DNA of 35,697 bases from an uncultured Treponema sp. (GCA_945833725.1 CAMAFU010000001.1:1-35697), one strand, 5' to 3'. Numbered from the stretch's first letter, positions 22,985 through 31,863 are shown. Made by a program: numbers and translations. Notes: generated by a model from the letters alone, not told the origin.

Positions 22985-24424
22985 TTACAAAACCCAGTTT
23001 TCCAGAAAAACAGCCGCCCCATCCTGATTATTTGTATATTCCGTAACAAAACGGGCTTTTTCTTTTATTTCATCCTGAGCGTTTTTCATGGCAACTCCAT
23101 ATTCCACCAGCGAAATCATGGATTCATCGTTAAAACTGTCGCCAAAAGCCATTGTTTCTATTTTTTTAATTCCAAGATGATTGGCCAGCCAGAGGATAGA
23201 CTGACCTTTGCCGCAATTATAAGGCATTACTTCAAGAAAATAAGGCTTGCTGGTAAAAACAGCTGCCCTTCCCTTAAGTTTTTCTTTTAAATAAGGCATA
23301 AAAGAAGCCACCTGTTCTTCCGGGGCAGGAATAAGAATTTTAGGATGACCTTTTTCCATAAAGGAATCAAAATCTTCCACCACCTTAAAATTCAAGCCGC
23401 ACATAAGGGCATCTTTTCTAGTCCATGGCGTATCCCTGTCTGCGTAAATTGTATCTGCATCACAAACATGGCAACCCATATCCCTTTTTGCAGCTTCCTG
23501 ATGAACAGTTTTTAAAATGCCTCCACCAAGTTTTTCTTCAAAAACCGATTCCCTTTTATGAAGGTCAAAAACTTCCGCCCCGTTCATTGCAATAATAAAT
23601 CTTCCAGTTTGCAGCCCTGCAATGTTAAGTTTTCGTACAAAAGGCAAAATTCCGTTTTCTGCCCTGCCGGAACAAAGAACAATATAAATTCCCTTTTCGG
23701 CACATTTTCTTAAAACTTCCACAGAGTGTTCAGAAATATCCCTTTCATCATTTAAAAGAGTATCGTCCAGATCAAAAGCAACAAGTTTTACATTCAATTT
23801 TGAATCAGGCTTTTTCGATGCAAAAATTTCTTCCCTGTTAATTTTATTCCTCCTTCCAGAAACGCTAAGGCCGTCTCCCGCATCAAAAAATTCCGTATAA
23901 AATTCCGTATTGTTTTTTAAAAAATCAACATACCGGCGGATTTTACGCACAAGTTTTATAGTACTGTAATTTTTCGTAAGTTCCGGATTTTGAACCATAC
24001 CGTGAAAAAAAAGATTATCGCTTACAATTACACCTTTTTCGCTAAGATTGTTTTTATAAATTTCAAAAAATTTTATGTACTGAGCTTTAGCCGCATCAAT
24101 AAAAATCAAGTCAAATTTTTTATCCGTACGGAATTTAAGGGCATCTTCATTTAAAACACAAATTCTATCGGATAAACCGTTATCTTCAATGTTCTGCCGG
24201 GCCTGAATAAATCGGTCAAGGTCAATTTCCAAAGTAGTAACAAAAATATCGTTACCGCAGGAAGCAAATTTAATAGCCGAATAACCGATAGCTGAGCCAA
24301 TTTCCAGAACAGATTTAACTTTGTGTTCCGTAATGTACCGGCATATAAAATCAATTCCTCCGTCCTGCATAATAGGCACCTGATGACTTTTTGCATACTT
24401 TTTAATTTCCGAAATTTCATTCAT
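22985..24424 (-). CDS. Fusion of an O-methyltransferase (TrmR/YrrM-like) and a Cof-type HAD phosphatase
   Basis: 479 residues made of two enzymes. Residues 1-195 are a class I SAM-dependent O-methyltransferase of the YrrM/catechol type: SAM loop VLEIGSAIGYSAIK (39-52), acidic TLEID, and FIDAAKAQY with the metal/SAM-side Asp. In Bacillus the orthologue (TrmR) methylates 5-hydroxyuridine in tRNA. Residues about 212-479 are a HAD phosphatase with Cof-type cap: FDLDDTLL (D218, D220), LCSGR, and GDSFND (428-433). A short Lys-rich linker (200-212) joins them. There is no frameshift or internal start, so the fusion is real in this sequence. The phosphatase substrate is unknown. There is no Shine-Dalgarno sequence. 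Confidence 0.88.
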   Translation of the reverse strand: MNEISEIKKYAKSHQVPIMQDGGIDFICRYITEHKVKSVLEIGSAIGYSAIKFASCGNDIFVTTLEIDLDRFIQARQNIEDNGLSDRICVLNEDALKFRTDKKFDLIFIDAAKAQYIKFFEIYKNNLSEKGVIVSDNLFFHGMVQNPELTKNYSTIKLVRKIRRYVDFLKNNTEFYTEFFDAGDGLSVSGRRNKINREEIFASKKPDSKLNVKLVAFDLDDTLLNDERDISEHSVEVLRKCAEKGIYIVLCSGRAENGILPFVRKLNIAGLQTGRFIIAMNGAEVFDLHKRESVFEEKLGGGILKTVHQEAAKRDMGCHVCDADTIYADRDTPWTRKDALMCGLNFKVVEDFDSFMEKGHPKILIPAPEEQVASFMPYLKEKLKGRAAVFTSKPYFLEVMPYNCGKGQSILWLANHLGIKKIETMAFGDSFNDESMISLVEYGVAMKNAQDEIKEKARFVTEYTNNQDGAAVFLENWVL

Positions 24425-24430
24425 TTTTCT

Positions 24431-24436
24431 ATTATA
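24431..24436 (-). promoter_or_regulatory. -10 of the methyltransferase-HAD gene, probably leaderless
   Basis: A perfect TATAAT (24436-24431) ends 6 nt before ATG. The -35 position (TTCTTT) is poor. There is no ribosome-binding site. Confidence 0.5.
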
Positions 24437-24458
24437 GCAATTTTATACTTTCCAAAGA

Positions 24459-24607
24459 AGAGTTAATTCAGGGCTTTCAGCATTATAAATTCCCGTGCCA
24501 CAATCAGCATGTAGTGCTAATAGCACGGTTTTGCACTGAACAGTCGCGACTGGAAGCCCCTGATTAAAAGTATATTTTTTAATGCGGAATCCCTGAGAGT
24601 TAATTCA
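24459..24607. mobile_element. MITE-like insertion with target duplication
   Basis: AGAGTTAATTCA occurs at 24459-24470 and 24596-24607. Inside, the ends form imperfect terminal inverted repeats: CAGGGCTTTCAGCATT (24469-24484) and AATGCGGAATCCCTG (24581-24595). The body (about 125 bp) carries the GCAAAACCGTGC repeat (24518-24541) and has no coding capacity. The layout is that of a non-autonomous insertion with a 10-12 bp target duplication. Confidence 0.6.
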
Positions 24608-24626
24608 AGACAAAATTTTAAACATA

Positions 24627-24733
24627 GGGCGTACCCCTTCGGGCCGGGTGTTTCAGCCTTCGCTACCGCTCATTGCTGCAAAAAAAACTGCATTTTTTTT
24701 GCCCCAACTAAAGGGCTTACACCCCCTTACGCA
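24627..24733. repeat. GC-rich dispersed repeat (GGGCGT family), plus orientation
   Basis: Starts GGGCGTACCCCTTCGGG, then CCGGGTGTTTC and GCCTTCGCTACCGCTCATT, a T/A-rich hairpin (GCAAAAAAAACTGC region) and ends CTTACACCCCCTTACGC. Closest to the copy between carA and carB. Confidence 0.65.
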
Positions 24734-24787
24734 GAAAAAAATAAAAAACATTTTTAATAAAAACTGTTTACAAAACATTTAATTTTC

Positions 24788-24816
24788 TTGACTTTTAATA
24801 ATAGGGGTTCTAAAAT
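24788..24816 (+). promoter_or_regulatory. Promoter of the EIIA gene, probably leaderless
   Basis: TTGACT (24788-24793), a 17-bp spacer and TAAAAT (24811-24816), then 6 nt to ATG at 24823. No Shine-Dalgarno sequence lies at a usable distance. Confidence 0.7.
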
Positions 24817-24822
24817 AGTTCT

Positions 24823-25269
24823 ATGGACTTAAGAACTGTATTAACACCAGAAACTGTAGAACTTCATCTGCAGGGTAAAACAAAAGAAGAAATCATCGAC
24901 GAGATGCTGGAGATTTTAATTAAAACCGGAAAGGTTACTGATAAAGAATCTGCCCGCGAATGTGTCCTTGACCGCGAACGAAAAATGTCTACCGGTATGA
25001 AACACGGTATTGCTATTCCTCATGGAAAAACAAACACAGTTTCCGATTTGGTTGCCTGTATTGGTATTTCCGACAATCCTGTGGATTTTGATTCACTGGA
25101 TCAGGAACCTTGCCGTATTTTTATTATGACACTTTCTCCTGTAAACAAAACAGGCCCTCATCTTCAGTTCCTTGCCGAAGTAAGCCTGCTTTTCAAAAGT
25201 GCAGAAAAACGACAGCAGATTCTTAACACTCAGGACAAGTCAGAAGTAATTAAAATCCTCACCGAATAG
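24823..25269 (+). CDS. PTS EIIA domain protein (fructose/nitrogen type)
   Basis: A 148-residue PTS EIIA-2 domain, the phosphocarrier fold shared by fructose/mannitol EIIA and regulatory PtsN. The phosphorylated His is H67 in HGIAIPHGKT; CRIFIMTLSPVNKTGPHLQF, LAEVSLLFK is the family's C-terminal half. No EIIB, EIIC or HPr is attached or adjacent, which favours a regulatory PtsN-like role over sugar transport (inference). It has a strong promoter with the -10 6 nt before ATG and its own terminator, so it is monocistronic. Confidence 0.87.
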   Translation: MDLRTVLTPETVELHLQGKTKEEIIDEMLEILIKTGKVTDKESARECVLDRERKMSTGMKHGIAIPHGKTNTVSDLVACIGISDNPVDFDSLDQEPCRIFIMTLSPVNKTGPHLQFLAEVSLLFKSAEKRQQILNTQDKSEVIKILTE

Positions 25270-25290
25270 TTTCCCGGTGATTATTTAACA

Positions 25291-25324
25291 AGGCTCCTGG
25301 CCTTTTGGTCGGGGGCTTTTTTTA
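25291..25324 (+). terminator. Intrinsic terminator of the EIIA gene
   Basis: GCTCCTGGCC-TTTT-GGTCGGGGGC (10 bp with G-U pairs) followed by TTTTTTT, 24 nt after the stop. Confidence 0.88.
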
Positions 25325-25388
25325 TGCCGGAAATATAAAAAATCAGCTTAGAGCCGGCTTTATATTTAACCCAAAAAGAGGAATCTCC

Positions 25389-25820
25389 ATGAAATTTGAA
25401 AAACTTTTTGATTCAAAAGACCACAAGCTTTTTAAAATTACTGGCGAAGAAGTAACTGTTACTCCAGAAATGGCTTATTCTGTAAAATGGAGCGATATAG
25501 AAGGCAGAGAAGAAGAATACAACGAAGAATTCCTTTCAAAACTGCGCCAGTCCCTTAAAGCTCTGGAAGAACAGAACAAATATGTTTTTATCGAAGGAAT
25601 TTACGACAAAGATGCAACTCCAGGTCAGTATAACAATACTATGAAACACACAAGCCGAAGGATTAAAGACTGTGCCAATGTAATAGGTTTTGCCCTTCCG
25701 CCTCAAATTGCACAAGACAAAGATGTGGCCGATGACTTTATACAGAAACTGTCCGAAAAACATCCTCAATATGTTTATTTTGCAAAAACTCCATGCAACG
25801 AACAGGTAATTTTGTACTAA
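25389..25820 (+). CDS. Conserved-looking hypothetical protein
   Basis: 143 residues, acidic and soluble, with no signal peptide or membrane helix; I do not recognise it. It starts MKFEKLFDSKDHKLFKITGE; the middle EEYNEEFLSKLRQSLKALEE is a likely amphipathic helix, and the end (NVIGFALPPQIAQ, then VYFAKTPCNEQVILY) alternates strands and loops. The frame is open to 25305, but that part overlaps the preceding terminator, and GAGG a few nt before ATG at 25389 supports the later start. Codon use matches its neighbours. It could be an enzyme-like beta-rich domain acting on carbohydrate or polysaccharide, but this is only a guess. Confidence 0.7.
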   Translation: MKFEKLFDSKDHKLFKITGEEVTVTPEMAYSVKWSDIEGREEEYNEEFLSKLRQSLKALEEQNKYVFIEGIYDKDATPGQYNNTMKHTSRRIKDCANVIGFALPPQIAQDKDVADDFIQKLSEKHPQYVYFAKTPCNEQVILY

Positions 25821-25916
25821 TATTCTGCAACAAATGCACTAAACCGCAAGATATTACAGAATTTTCTAATAAAATGAATTGATTTTAACTTTTTTTTATG
25901 CCACCATTCTCCCATT

Positions 25917-26666
25917 ATGAATTCTTATGGCAGTAAAATTTTAACTGGAACAGTTTCTCTTGGATTGATGTTGGTTTCTGTTTCAATGTTTGTATTTTTT
26001 CGTTTTCCTGCTGAAAAAGATTATTCAGGCTCAGAAAGTGAAGCAGTTTCTTTTTTAGAAAGCAATTTATCAAATAATTCGAACGAAAATTTTTCTCTGG
26101 CAGTTGAGTTTCCGCAGTTTTTAAACGAAGAAGACAGGGCTTTGGAACTTTACAGACAGCCACATTCCCGGCCGGCTATTGAATGGTTTTATACTCAAAT
26201 AACAGGCAGCCGCAATGTTGCTCTGGCAATTCTGGAAAATGCCGACAAAAACAATATTCCCTTAAGCCTTGCGTTCAGTCTTGCGTATGTAGAAAGCCGC
26301 TACAAGCCCGGTGCTGTAAACAAAAACTCAAACTCCACCATAGACAGAGGGCTTTTTCAGTTGAACAGTGCTTCTTTTCCGAAACTTACGGAAGAAGAGT
26401 TTTTTGATCCTCAAATAAGTGCAAAATACGGAATGACCCATTTACGATGGTGCATGGATTTAGCTGGCAGCGGAAACGATATTACGGCTCTTGCAATGTA
26501 CAATGCCGGAACAAACCGGGTTAAGGCAAACAAAACACCTCAGCAGACTTTAAATTATGTAGCTAAAATTTCTGCATACAAAGCAAAACTTGACGAAAAA
26601 TTTTCAAACGACATACTTTCTTTCTATAACTCAGCACAGAAAACCTCCAGTCTTGTAAAAAAGTAA
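25917..26666 (+). CDS. Lytic transglycosylase (SLT domain), membrane-anchored
   Basis: 249 residues. A signal anchor (ILTGTVSLGLMLVSVSMFVF, residues 8-27) is followed by a low-complexity linker and an SLT/lysozyme-like domain (about 95-230). The catalytic Glu is E126 in LAYVESRYKPGAV; GLFQLN (145-150) and MYNAGTNRV are the other SLT motifs. It would cleave peptidoglycan in the periplasm, perhaps for growth or flagellar insertion. No Shine-Dalgarno sequence is seen before the ATG. It is convergent with thyX, with 41 bp between stops. Confidence 0.86.
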   Translation: MNSYGSKILTGTVSLGLMLVSVSMFVFFRFPAEKDYSGSESEAVSFLESNLSNNSNENFSLAVEFPQFLNEEDRALELYRQPHSRPAIEWFYTQITGSRNVALAILENADKNNIPLSLAFSLAYVESRYKPGAVNKNSNSTIDRGLFQLNSASFPKLTEEEFFDPQISAKYGMTHLRWCMDLAGSGNDITALAMYNAGTNRVKANKTPQQTLNYVAKISAYKAKLDEKFSNDILSFYNSAQKTSSLVKK

Positions 26667-26707
26667 GTTAAAAGGCTTTTGAAAAGTTCTGTCGTCTTCC
26701 TTAAAAA

Positions 26708-27373
26708 CTAGATTTTTGGCGGACGACGGCCACAGCTCTTTTTTTCTGTACAGAACCCGGTTACATCGCATTTAGGAACAAACAGATTTTCTGCTATCCA
26801 TTTCCACTGCTCAGAATAATTTGAAAGGGCTGATTTTATTTCCTGTGCCATTCCCCTTATTTCGGTGTATGCCCTTGTGCAAAGCCTCTGGTTCATAAGG
26901 TTTATCATGTTCCTGAGATTACGCTTGTCCACGATTTTTGTATTCATTCCAAGAGGAAGAATGTTTGCTGCATCTTCCCGGCTTACACCTGCTTCCAAAA
27001 GTTTTCCGTAAGATTTTCTGATATTTTCCATACAGCTGCCGAATATTTCTAATGCTTCGGGATTTGATTTTACAGACGGCGGCACAAAATATTCAAATTT
27101 GCTGCAGTTTACATATCTGGTAGACTCCTGCAGCCTTGTAGGCCCGCCGGCAATATGAGTGTAATATTCCCTTATTGCTCTGGCAGAATAGCCTTCGATG
27201 CAAAGTTCTATATCAACAAATTCCAAAACCCTGCCGTGTCCGCTTTTTATGCAGTCTTTGGCCCGTTCTATATTTTTATTGCTGTCGTCTATAGGAGAAG
27301 ACCAGCAGACACCTGCCATTTTTCCTATTTTTTCCAAAGGAAATTTATCTGTAGATTCAAATACTGTAATCAT
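26708..27373 (-). CDS. thyX: Flavin-dependent thymidylate synthase
   Basis: 221 residues. Makes dTMP from dUMP with FAD, NADPH and methylenetetrahydrofolate. The ThyX signature region is AIREYYTHIAGGPTRLQEST (66-85) followed by RY, with S84 and R86; the classic RHRxxSxxxxSxR is diverged at its first half. The C-terminal half NILPLGMNTKIVDKRNLRNM, then NLMNQRLCTRAYTEIR, is family-typical and holds the dUMP/FAD arginines. A Cys-rich tail (CDVTGFCTEKKSCGRR) is an extra. GAGG before the start; pflA lies 34 bp upstream, so the two may be co-transcribed. Confidence 0.9.
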   Translation of the reverse strand: MITVFESTDKFPLEKIGKMAGVCWSSPIDDSNKNIERAKDCIKSGHGRVLEFVDIELCIEGYSARAIREYYTHIAGGPTRLQESTRYVNCSKFEYFVPPSVKSNPEALEIFGSCMENIRKSYGKLLEAGVSREDAANILPLGMNTKIVDKRNLRNMINLMNQRLCTRAYTEIRGMAQEIKSALSNYSEQWKWIAENLFVPKCDVTGFCTEKKSCGRRPPKI

Positions 27374-27407
27374 TTTTTACCTCATAAAAAATAACCGGAA
27401 ATAAATT

Positions 27408-28154
27408 TTATTCTTTCCAGAGAGTATATTTTTCACATTCAAGAATTTTTTTTGCATTTTCTACCCGTTCCAAAGAAGGGCTGGGTGTATCTTTTAAAGG
27501 ATAGTTTATGCCTAAATCTTTGTATTTTGTTATGGCAAGACCGTGATATGGAAGAACTTCGACCCTCTGTACATTGGACAAAGTGCGTATAAAATCCCTA
27601 GTTTTTTCCAGATAAATGTCGTTGTCTGTAATAAACGGAACAAGAACATGGCGAATCCATATAGGCTTATGAATTTCGTCAAGATAGCGGAACATTTGAA
27701 TTATATTTTTGCCTGTTTTGCCTGTAAGTTTTATATGCTCCTCTTCGTCGATGTGTTTTATGTCCATAAGGAGCAAATCTGTAACTTCCATAAGGCGGTT
27801 AAACTTTGAAAACCATGGTTCTTCTTTTGTAAAAGGCTCTCCTGCCGTATCTATACAGGTGTTTATACCGTTTTGCTTTGCTTTTGTAAAAAGTTCTATA
27901 AGAAAATCTATTTGAAGAAGAGGTTCTCCGCCGGAAACAGTTATGCCACCCTTTTTTCCCCAGTAACTTTTACAGGAAAGGGCTTCTTTTATTAAATCGT
28001 CTGTTTCCCAGAGAGTTCCCCTGTTCTGCACCCATGTATCAGGATTGTGGCAATACTTACACCGCAGAGCACATCCTGATGTAAATATAATAAACCGGGA
28101 ACCAGGCCCGTCTGCACAGCCAAAACTTTCCAGCTGATGAATATATCCCTGCAT
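27408..28154 (-). CDS. pflA: Pyruvate formate-lyase activating enzyme (radical SAM)
   Basis: 248 residues. Installs the glycyl radical on PflB by reductive cleavage of SAM. The 4Fe-4S cysteines are C28, C32 and C35 in SGCALRCKYCHNPDTW; GGITVSGGEPLLQ is the radical-SAM GGE motif, and DIKHIDEEEHIKLTG plus VEVLPYHGLAITKYKDLGI are activase features. The lack of an extra ferredoxin-like insert separates it from activases of other glycyl-radical enzymes. TGGAG precedes the start. pflB is not adjacent, which is less common than a pflBA operon. A P-II-like gene precedes it and thyX follows. Confidence 0.95.
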   Translation of the reverse strand: MQGYIHQLESFGCADGPGSRFIIFTSGCALRCKYCHNPDTWVQNRGTLWETDDLIKEALSCKSYWGKKGGITVSGGEPLLQIDFLIELFTKAKQNGINTCIDTAGEPFTKEEPWFSKFNRLMEVTDLLLMDIKHIDEEEHIKLTGKTGKNIIQMFRYLDEIHKPIWIRHVLVPFITDNDIYLEKTRDFIRTLSNVQRVEVLPYHGLAITKYKDLGINYPLKDTPSPSLERVENAKKILECEKYTLWKE

Positions 28155-28255
28155 TTTTTACTCCAGTTTTTTTACGATGCAGTTACCAAAGCACTTTAGC
28201 CCGGCTTTTTTCTGCCTACCACAATTTTAACCGTTTTTTGAACTTTGCTCCAGCG

Positions 28256-28543
28256 TTAAATATTTTCGGCTTTTACGAAAAACAGTTTTATTCCTTCCCG
28301 CTGATACTGATGCTTTACTGCAGAAACTATGGATTTTATTTCGTTGATTTTTTCTTCTTCGATATAGGTGATAAGAAGGAAATTTGTTTCCGGCCATATA
28401 TTGTCGCCGTTTTTGTAGCTGTTTTTTCCTTTGCCTGTTACTACAGGAATTATTGTATAGAGAATATCGGGTATATACTCTTCAAGAAGCGTTATTATTT
28501 CTTCCTGAACAGACTGATTTGCTATAATTTCACATCTAACCAT
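28256..28543 (-). CDS. P-II-like (GlnB/CutA-fold) small protein
   Basis: 95 residues from MVRCEIIANQS. The pattern strand-helix-strand, then TIIPVVTGKGKNSYKNGDNI, WPETNFLLITYIEEEKINEI and a final strand KLFFVKAENI resembles P-II-like trimeric ferredoxin folds; the glycine-rich VTGKGKNSYKNGD sits where the T-loop would be, but the GlnB signatures are absent. I recall related proteins beside RND efflux systems, which fits the context here, though the assignment is from fold pattern only. GGAGGG lies inside an in-frame ATG extension (28555), so ATG at 28543 is the start. TATAAT at 28566-28561 gives a short leader. Confidence 0.6.
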   Translation of the reverse strand: MVRCEIIANQSVQEEIITLLEEYIPDILYTIIPVVTGKGKNSYKNGDNIWPETNFLLITYIEEEKINEIKSIVSAVKHQYQREGIKLFFVKAENI

Positions 28544-28617
28544 TGTTCCCTCCATATAAAATTATATGCAGTTTCTTTTACTACAGTTGAAGACAAAAAG
28601 CAATTGCCCCGCCCTTG

Positions 28618-28720
28618 AAAGGCTGTCTTAGCCCGGATTGGAGCAGCGGCGAAGCCGTCCGCCGAAGGCGGATGGAGCGGCAGCGGAACTGCGGAAAGCC
28701 GGTAAGGAGCAGGGTAAAAT
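28618..28720. repeat. GC-rich dispersed repeat between the RND operon and the P-II-like gene
   Basis: On the minus strand: GGTTTCC-like start, TTCCGCTGCCGCTCCATCC, a TCCGCC-TTC-GGCGGA hairpin, GGCTTCGCC, and GCTCCAATCCGGGCTAAGA. It shares the CCGCTNCAT and CTTCCAATCC/GCTCCAATCC blocks with 6895-7045 and 12611-12764. It separates two same-strand genes and contains no frame of interest. Confidence 0.6.
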
Positions 28721-28737
28721 ATGCTCCTATTTTTATT

Positions 28738-31700
28738 TTATTCTGTCAGAAGAACCTTTATTTTACTTTTTTCTACTGTTTTTTCTTTCATTATAAGGCT
28801 GTACAAAACCGGTATAAAAAACAGTGTAATAAATGTTGAACTTATTAAGCCGCCTACTACGGCAACTCCAATAGGCTGTACCATTCCTGCACTTCCTTCT
28901 GTAGAAAAACACATAGGCAGCATTCCCAGAACTGTTGTAAGAGTTGTCATTAGAACTGGCCTAAGACGGGATTTTCCTGCTTCAAAACAGGCATCGTACA
29001 TTTTGTAACCACGGCTTATAAGAAGGTTTGTGTAATCCACAAGAATAATTCCGTTGTTTACGACTATACCTACAAGCATTATAAGACCTACTGCACTTGT
29101 CATGCTGAATGCCTGCCCTGTTATTTTATAGAAAAACACTACGCCAATTATAAGGAATGGAATTGTACACAGGTTTATGAAAGGTGCTTTAAATGATTCA
29201 TAAGTTCCGGCCATTACACCAAATACAAGGAGAATTGCCATTGCCGCTATAAGTCCGTAAATTTTTCCCTGCTGTTTTGTGTCTTTCCAGTTGCCTTCAA
29301 AACTTAGCGTTGTGCCGTCTGGAACTATAAAACTTTGTGCAATGCCGTTTTTTATGTCTTCTTCCACTTCGTAATCGTTTCTGTTTCCGTTATTGTCCGC
29401 AAAAACTTTTATAACCCTTGCCTGATTTTCCCGTCTTATGGAAACAGGTCCCAGACCTTTTTTTACGGCTGCAAAATTTGCCACGCTGACCATTCCTCCC
29501 GTGCCGCTTACATAAATCTGTTCCAAATCCATCACAGACTTGCGGTCTTCGTTTCTGTATTGAATAACCATATCGTATTCTTTGCCGTTATCCCTGTATG
29601 TTGTGGCTGTAACTCCGTTAATGGCATAGTTTATTTCTTTTGCAACGGTCTGGACATCAACTCCAAAATCATAAGCCCGCTGACGGTCGATTGTTATTTC
29701 TATTTCCGGCAAACCTTTTTCTGTATCGATGGAAACTTCTGAAATGTCGGGAATGTTTTCCATTACGGTGCGGATTTTTTCTGCCACATCAAGGGCGCCT
29801 TCAAAATCGTTGGAGCGGACTTTTATTTGGAAAGAAGAACCTGTCATTTGCCCCCGTGTTCCCTGACTGAAATTGAATTTTGCGCCCGGAAAATCCATAA
29901 AATGAGTGCGCAGTTTTTTCTGTACTGTTTGTGCTGTATCTATTTGTTCGGAGGCCTGCGGAAGATTGATTTGTATTGAACCTTTATAGGATTTTCCCCC
30001 GGCGCCTGAACCTGTTCCCACAGATGTGATTATTGTTTTGTATCCTTTTATTTCTTCGGTACAGATTTTTTCAAAATTCTTTAATACGGCCGATGTTTCC
30101 TGCAAAGTTGTTCCTATAGGCATTGTAAGATTCATTGTAACGCTGTCGTCACCGCCGCCTGTCATCATCTGTATGCGCAAAGTGGGAATAAAGGAAAGAG
30201 CCATAAAAAGAAGGCAGCAGCAGATTATACATGTTACTGCCCGGTTTTTTAGTGCCAGCGAAAGAACTTTTCCATAAACATTGTTAAGACGGTTAAAGGA
30301 TTTTTCCAGAAAATCGTAAAAAGTTTTTAATATTTTGGATTTTACCGGTTTTTCGTTTCTGTTGCTTAATGGAAGGAATTTTCCCGCCAGAACAGGAACA
30401 AGGAATATAGCTACAAAAAGTGATGATACAAGGGCAATTACAACGGTAAAGATTATGCCCTTGAACATCTGCCCCATCATTCCCAAATCTTTAAGAAAAA
30501 ACAGGAAAGGAACAAAAACGCATATTGTAGTTATGTTTCCCGAAAAAACAGACATAAGCATTTCCGATGAACCTAAAACTGCCGCAACTTTTGGTTTTGC
30601 ACCTCTTGTTCTGTAAACATAGATGTTTTCAATCATTACAATGGAGGCATCTACAATCATTCCTACGCCAAGAATAAGGCCTGTTAAAGTCATCATGTTA
30701 AGAGTTATGCCGGAAAGATTCATGGCAAGAAGGGTTATGACTATGGAAAGGGGAATGGAAATTCCAATTATAAGCGTTGATTTAAAGTTTTTTAAGAAAA
30801 GGAAGAGAATTACAACGGCAAGAATTAAACCTTCCAGAGCACTTTTTACAAGAGTGTTAATTGTATCGTTTATCTGCTCGGAAGAATCCCGGATTACTTC
30901 CATTTGAATGTCCAAAGGTAAAAGTTCCTGGATTTCTGCCATTTTTTCCCGGGCAGCTTTTGCAACGGTAACTGTATTTTTACCAGACTGCTTTGTTATG
31001 GAAACATATACGCCGGGCTTTCCGTTTATATAAACTTCGCTGGATTTGTCTTTGTAACCTATATAGGCATTGGCAATATCCCTTAAACGCACGGTATAAC
31101 CGTTTTTTTTCGTAATTACAGTGTCCCTTACTTCTTCGATGTTGGAAAACTCTCCTGTAGTTCTAACAGTATAATCCTGCTTTCCTTCCGTAATTTTGCC
31201 GCCTCCCAGCTCCAGGTTCTGTTTTGCCATGGCCGAATATACCTGAGCCATTGTTAAATTCCAGGCGGCCAATCTGTTTTGGCTTATATCTACCCTTACG
31301 ATTTTTTCCCGGCCACCACTTACGCTGGCTTCGGCAACACCATCAACCTGTTCAAACAGATCTATTATTGTATCTTCAGCAATAAGTTTTAAATCATCGT
31401 TGGAACGGTTTCCCCGGACTGCAATTCTCATTATAGGCATGGAATCGGCATCCATTTTTACGATTGTGGGAGATGAAGCGTCGTCGGGGAGTTTTCTTGT
31501 TACGCGGCTTATTTTGTCCCGAATGTCGTTCATGGCTTCATCAAGATTTGTGCCGTAATTGAACTCCAGCGAAATTGAAGAAGAAGCGGCACTGGAAGTT
31601 GATGTAATGTTTTTTAGCCCCTGTACGCTTACCAGCTGACCTTCCAGAACTTTTGTTACGGATTTTTCGACAGATTCGGGACTGGCGTTTGTATATGTTG

Positions 31701-31845
31701 TTCTTACCGTTACATAAGGACTGTCCACATCTGGCATAAGGCTTACGGCGACATTTTGAAGCGTAAAAAGCCCTACAATTAAAAGAAGGACAAAAACTAT
31801 AAGTGTAAGAACAGGATGATCCAGCGTCTTTTTTGTTATGCTCAT
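28738..31845 (-). CDS. RND multidrug efflux permease (HAE-1/AcrB type)
   Basis: 1035 residues, the usual AcrB length: twelve membrane helices with two large periplasmic loops. It starts MSITKKTLDHPVLTLIVFVL and has the RND duplication (PDVDSPYVTVRTTYTNASPE; later the second porter domain). In helix 4 the proton-relay segment reads GVGMIVDASIVMIENIYVYR: the first Asp is kept while the second of the AcrB pair is Ala, as in many non-enteric members. Helix-10-12 block GLIMLVGIVVNNGIILVDYT is present. GGAGG precedes the start, 18 bp after the adaptor gene. It exports hydrophobic or amphipathic compounds through the TolC partner; the substrate is unknown. Confidence 0.93.
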   Translation of the reverse strand: MSITKKTLDHPVLTLIVFVLLLIVGLFTLQNVAVSLMPDVDSPYVTVRTTYTNASPESVEKSVTKVLEGQLVSVQGLKNITSTSSAASSSISLEFNYGTNLDEAMNDIRDKISRVTRKLPDDASSPTIVKMDADSMPIMRIAVRGNRSNDDLKLIAEDTIIDLFEQVDGVAEASVSGGREKIVRVDISQNRLAAWNLTMAQVYSAMAKQNLELGGGKITEGKQDYTVRTTGEFSNIEEVRDTVITKKNGYTVRLRDIANAYIGYKDKSSEVYINGKPGVYVSITKQSGKNTVTVAKAAREKMAEIQELLPLDIQMEVIRDSSEQINDTINTLVKSALEGLILAVVILFLFLKNFKSTLIIGISIPLSIVITLLAMNLSGITLNMMTLTGLILGVGMIVDASIVMIENIYVYRTRGAKPKVAAVLGSSEMLMSVFSGNITTICVFVPFLFFLKDLGMMGQMFKGIIFTVVIALVSSLFVAIFLVPVLAGKFLPLSNRNEKPVKSKILKTFYDFLEKSFNRLNNVYGKVLSLALKNRAVTCIICCCLLFMALSFIPTLRIQMMTGGGDDSVTMNLTMPIGTTLQETSAVLKNFEKICTEEIKGYKTIITSVGTGSGAGGKSYKGSIQINLPQASEQIDTAQTVQKKLRTHFMDFPGAKFNFSQGTRGQMTGSSFQIKVRSNDFEGALDVAEKIRTVMENIPDISEVSIDTEKGLPEIEITIDRQRAYDFGVDVQTVAKEINYAINGVTATTYRDNGKEYDMVIQYRNEDRKSVMDLEQIYVSGTGGMVSVANFAAVKKGLGPVSIRRENQARVIKVFADNNGNRNDYEVEEDIKNGIAQSFIVPDGTTLSFEGNWKDTKQQGKIYGLIAAMAILLVFGVMAGTYESFKAPFINLCTIPFLIIGVVFFYKITGQAFSMTSAVGLIMLVGIVVNNGIILVDYTNLLISRGYKMYDACFEAGKSRLRPVLMTTLTTVLGMLPMCFSTEGSAGMVQPIGVAVVGGLISSTFITLFFIPVLYSLIMKEKTVEKSKIKVLLTE

Positions 31846-31863
31846 AAAAAACCTCCGCCCCGG

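Noticed and set aside
25821..25916. Leaderless promoter for the lytic transglycosylase
   Set aside because: The hexamer 6 nt before ATG (CATTCT) is a poor -10 and no -35 lies at 17 bp; not counted with the other leaderless candidates.
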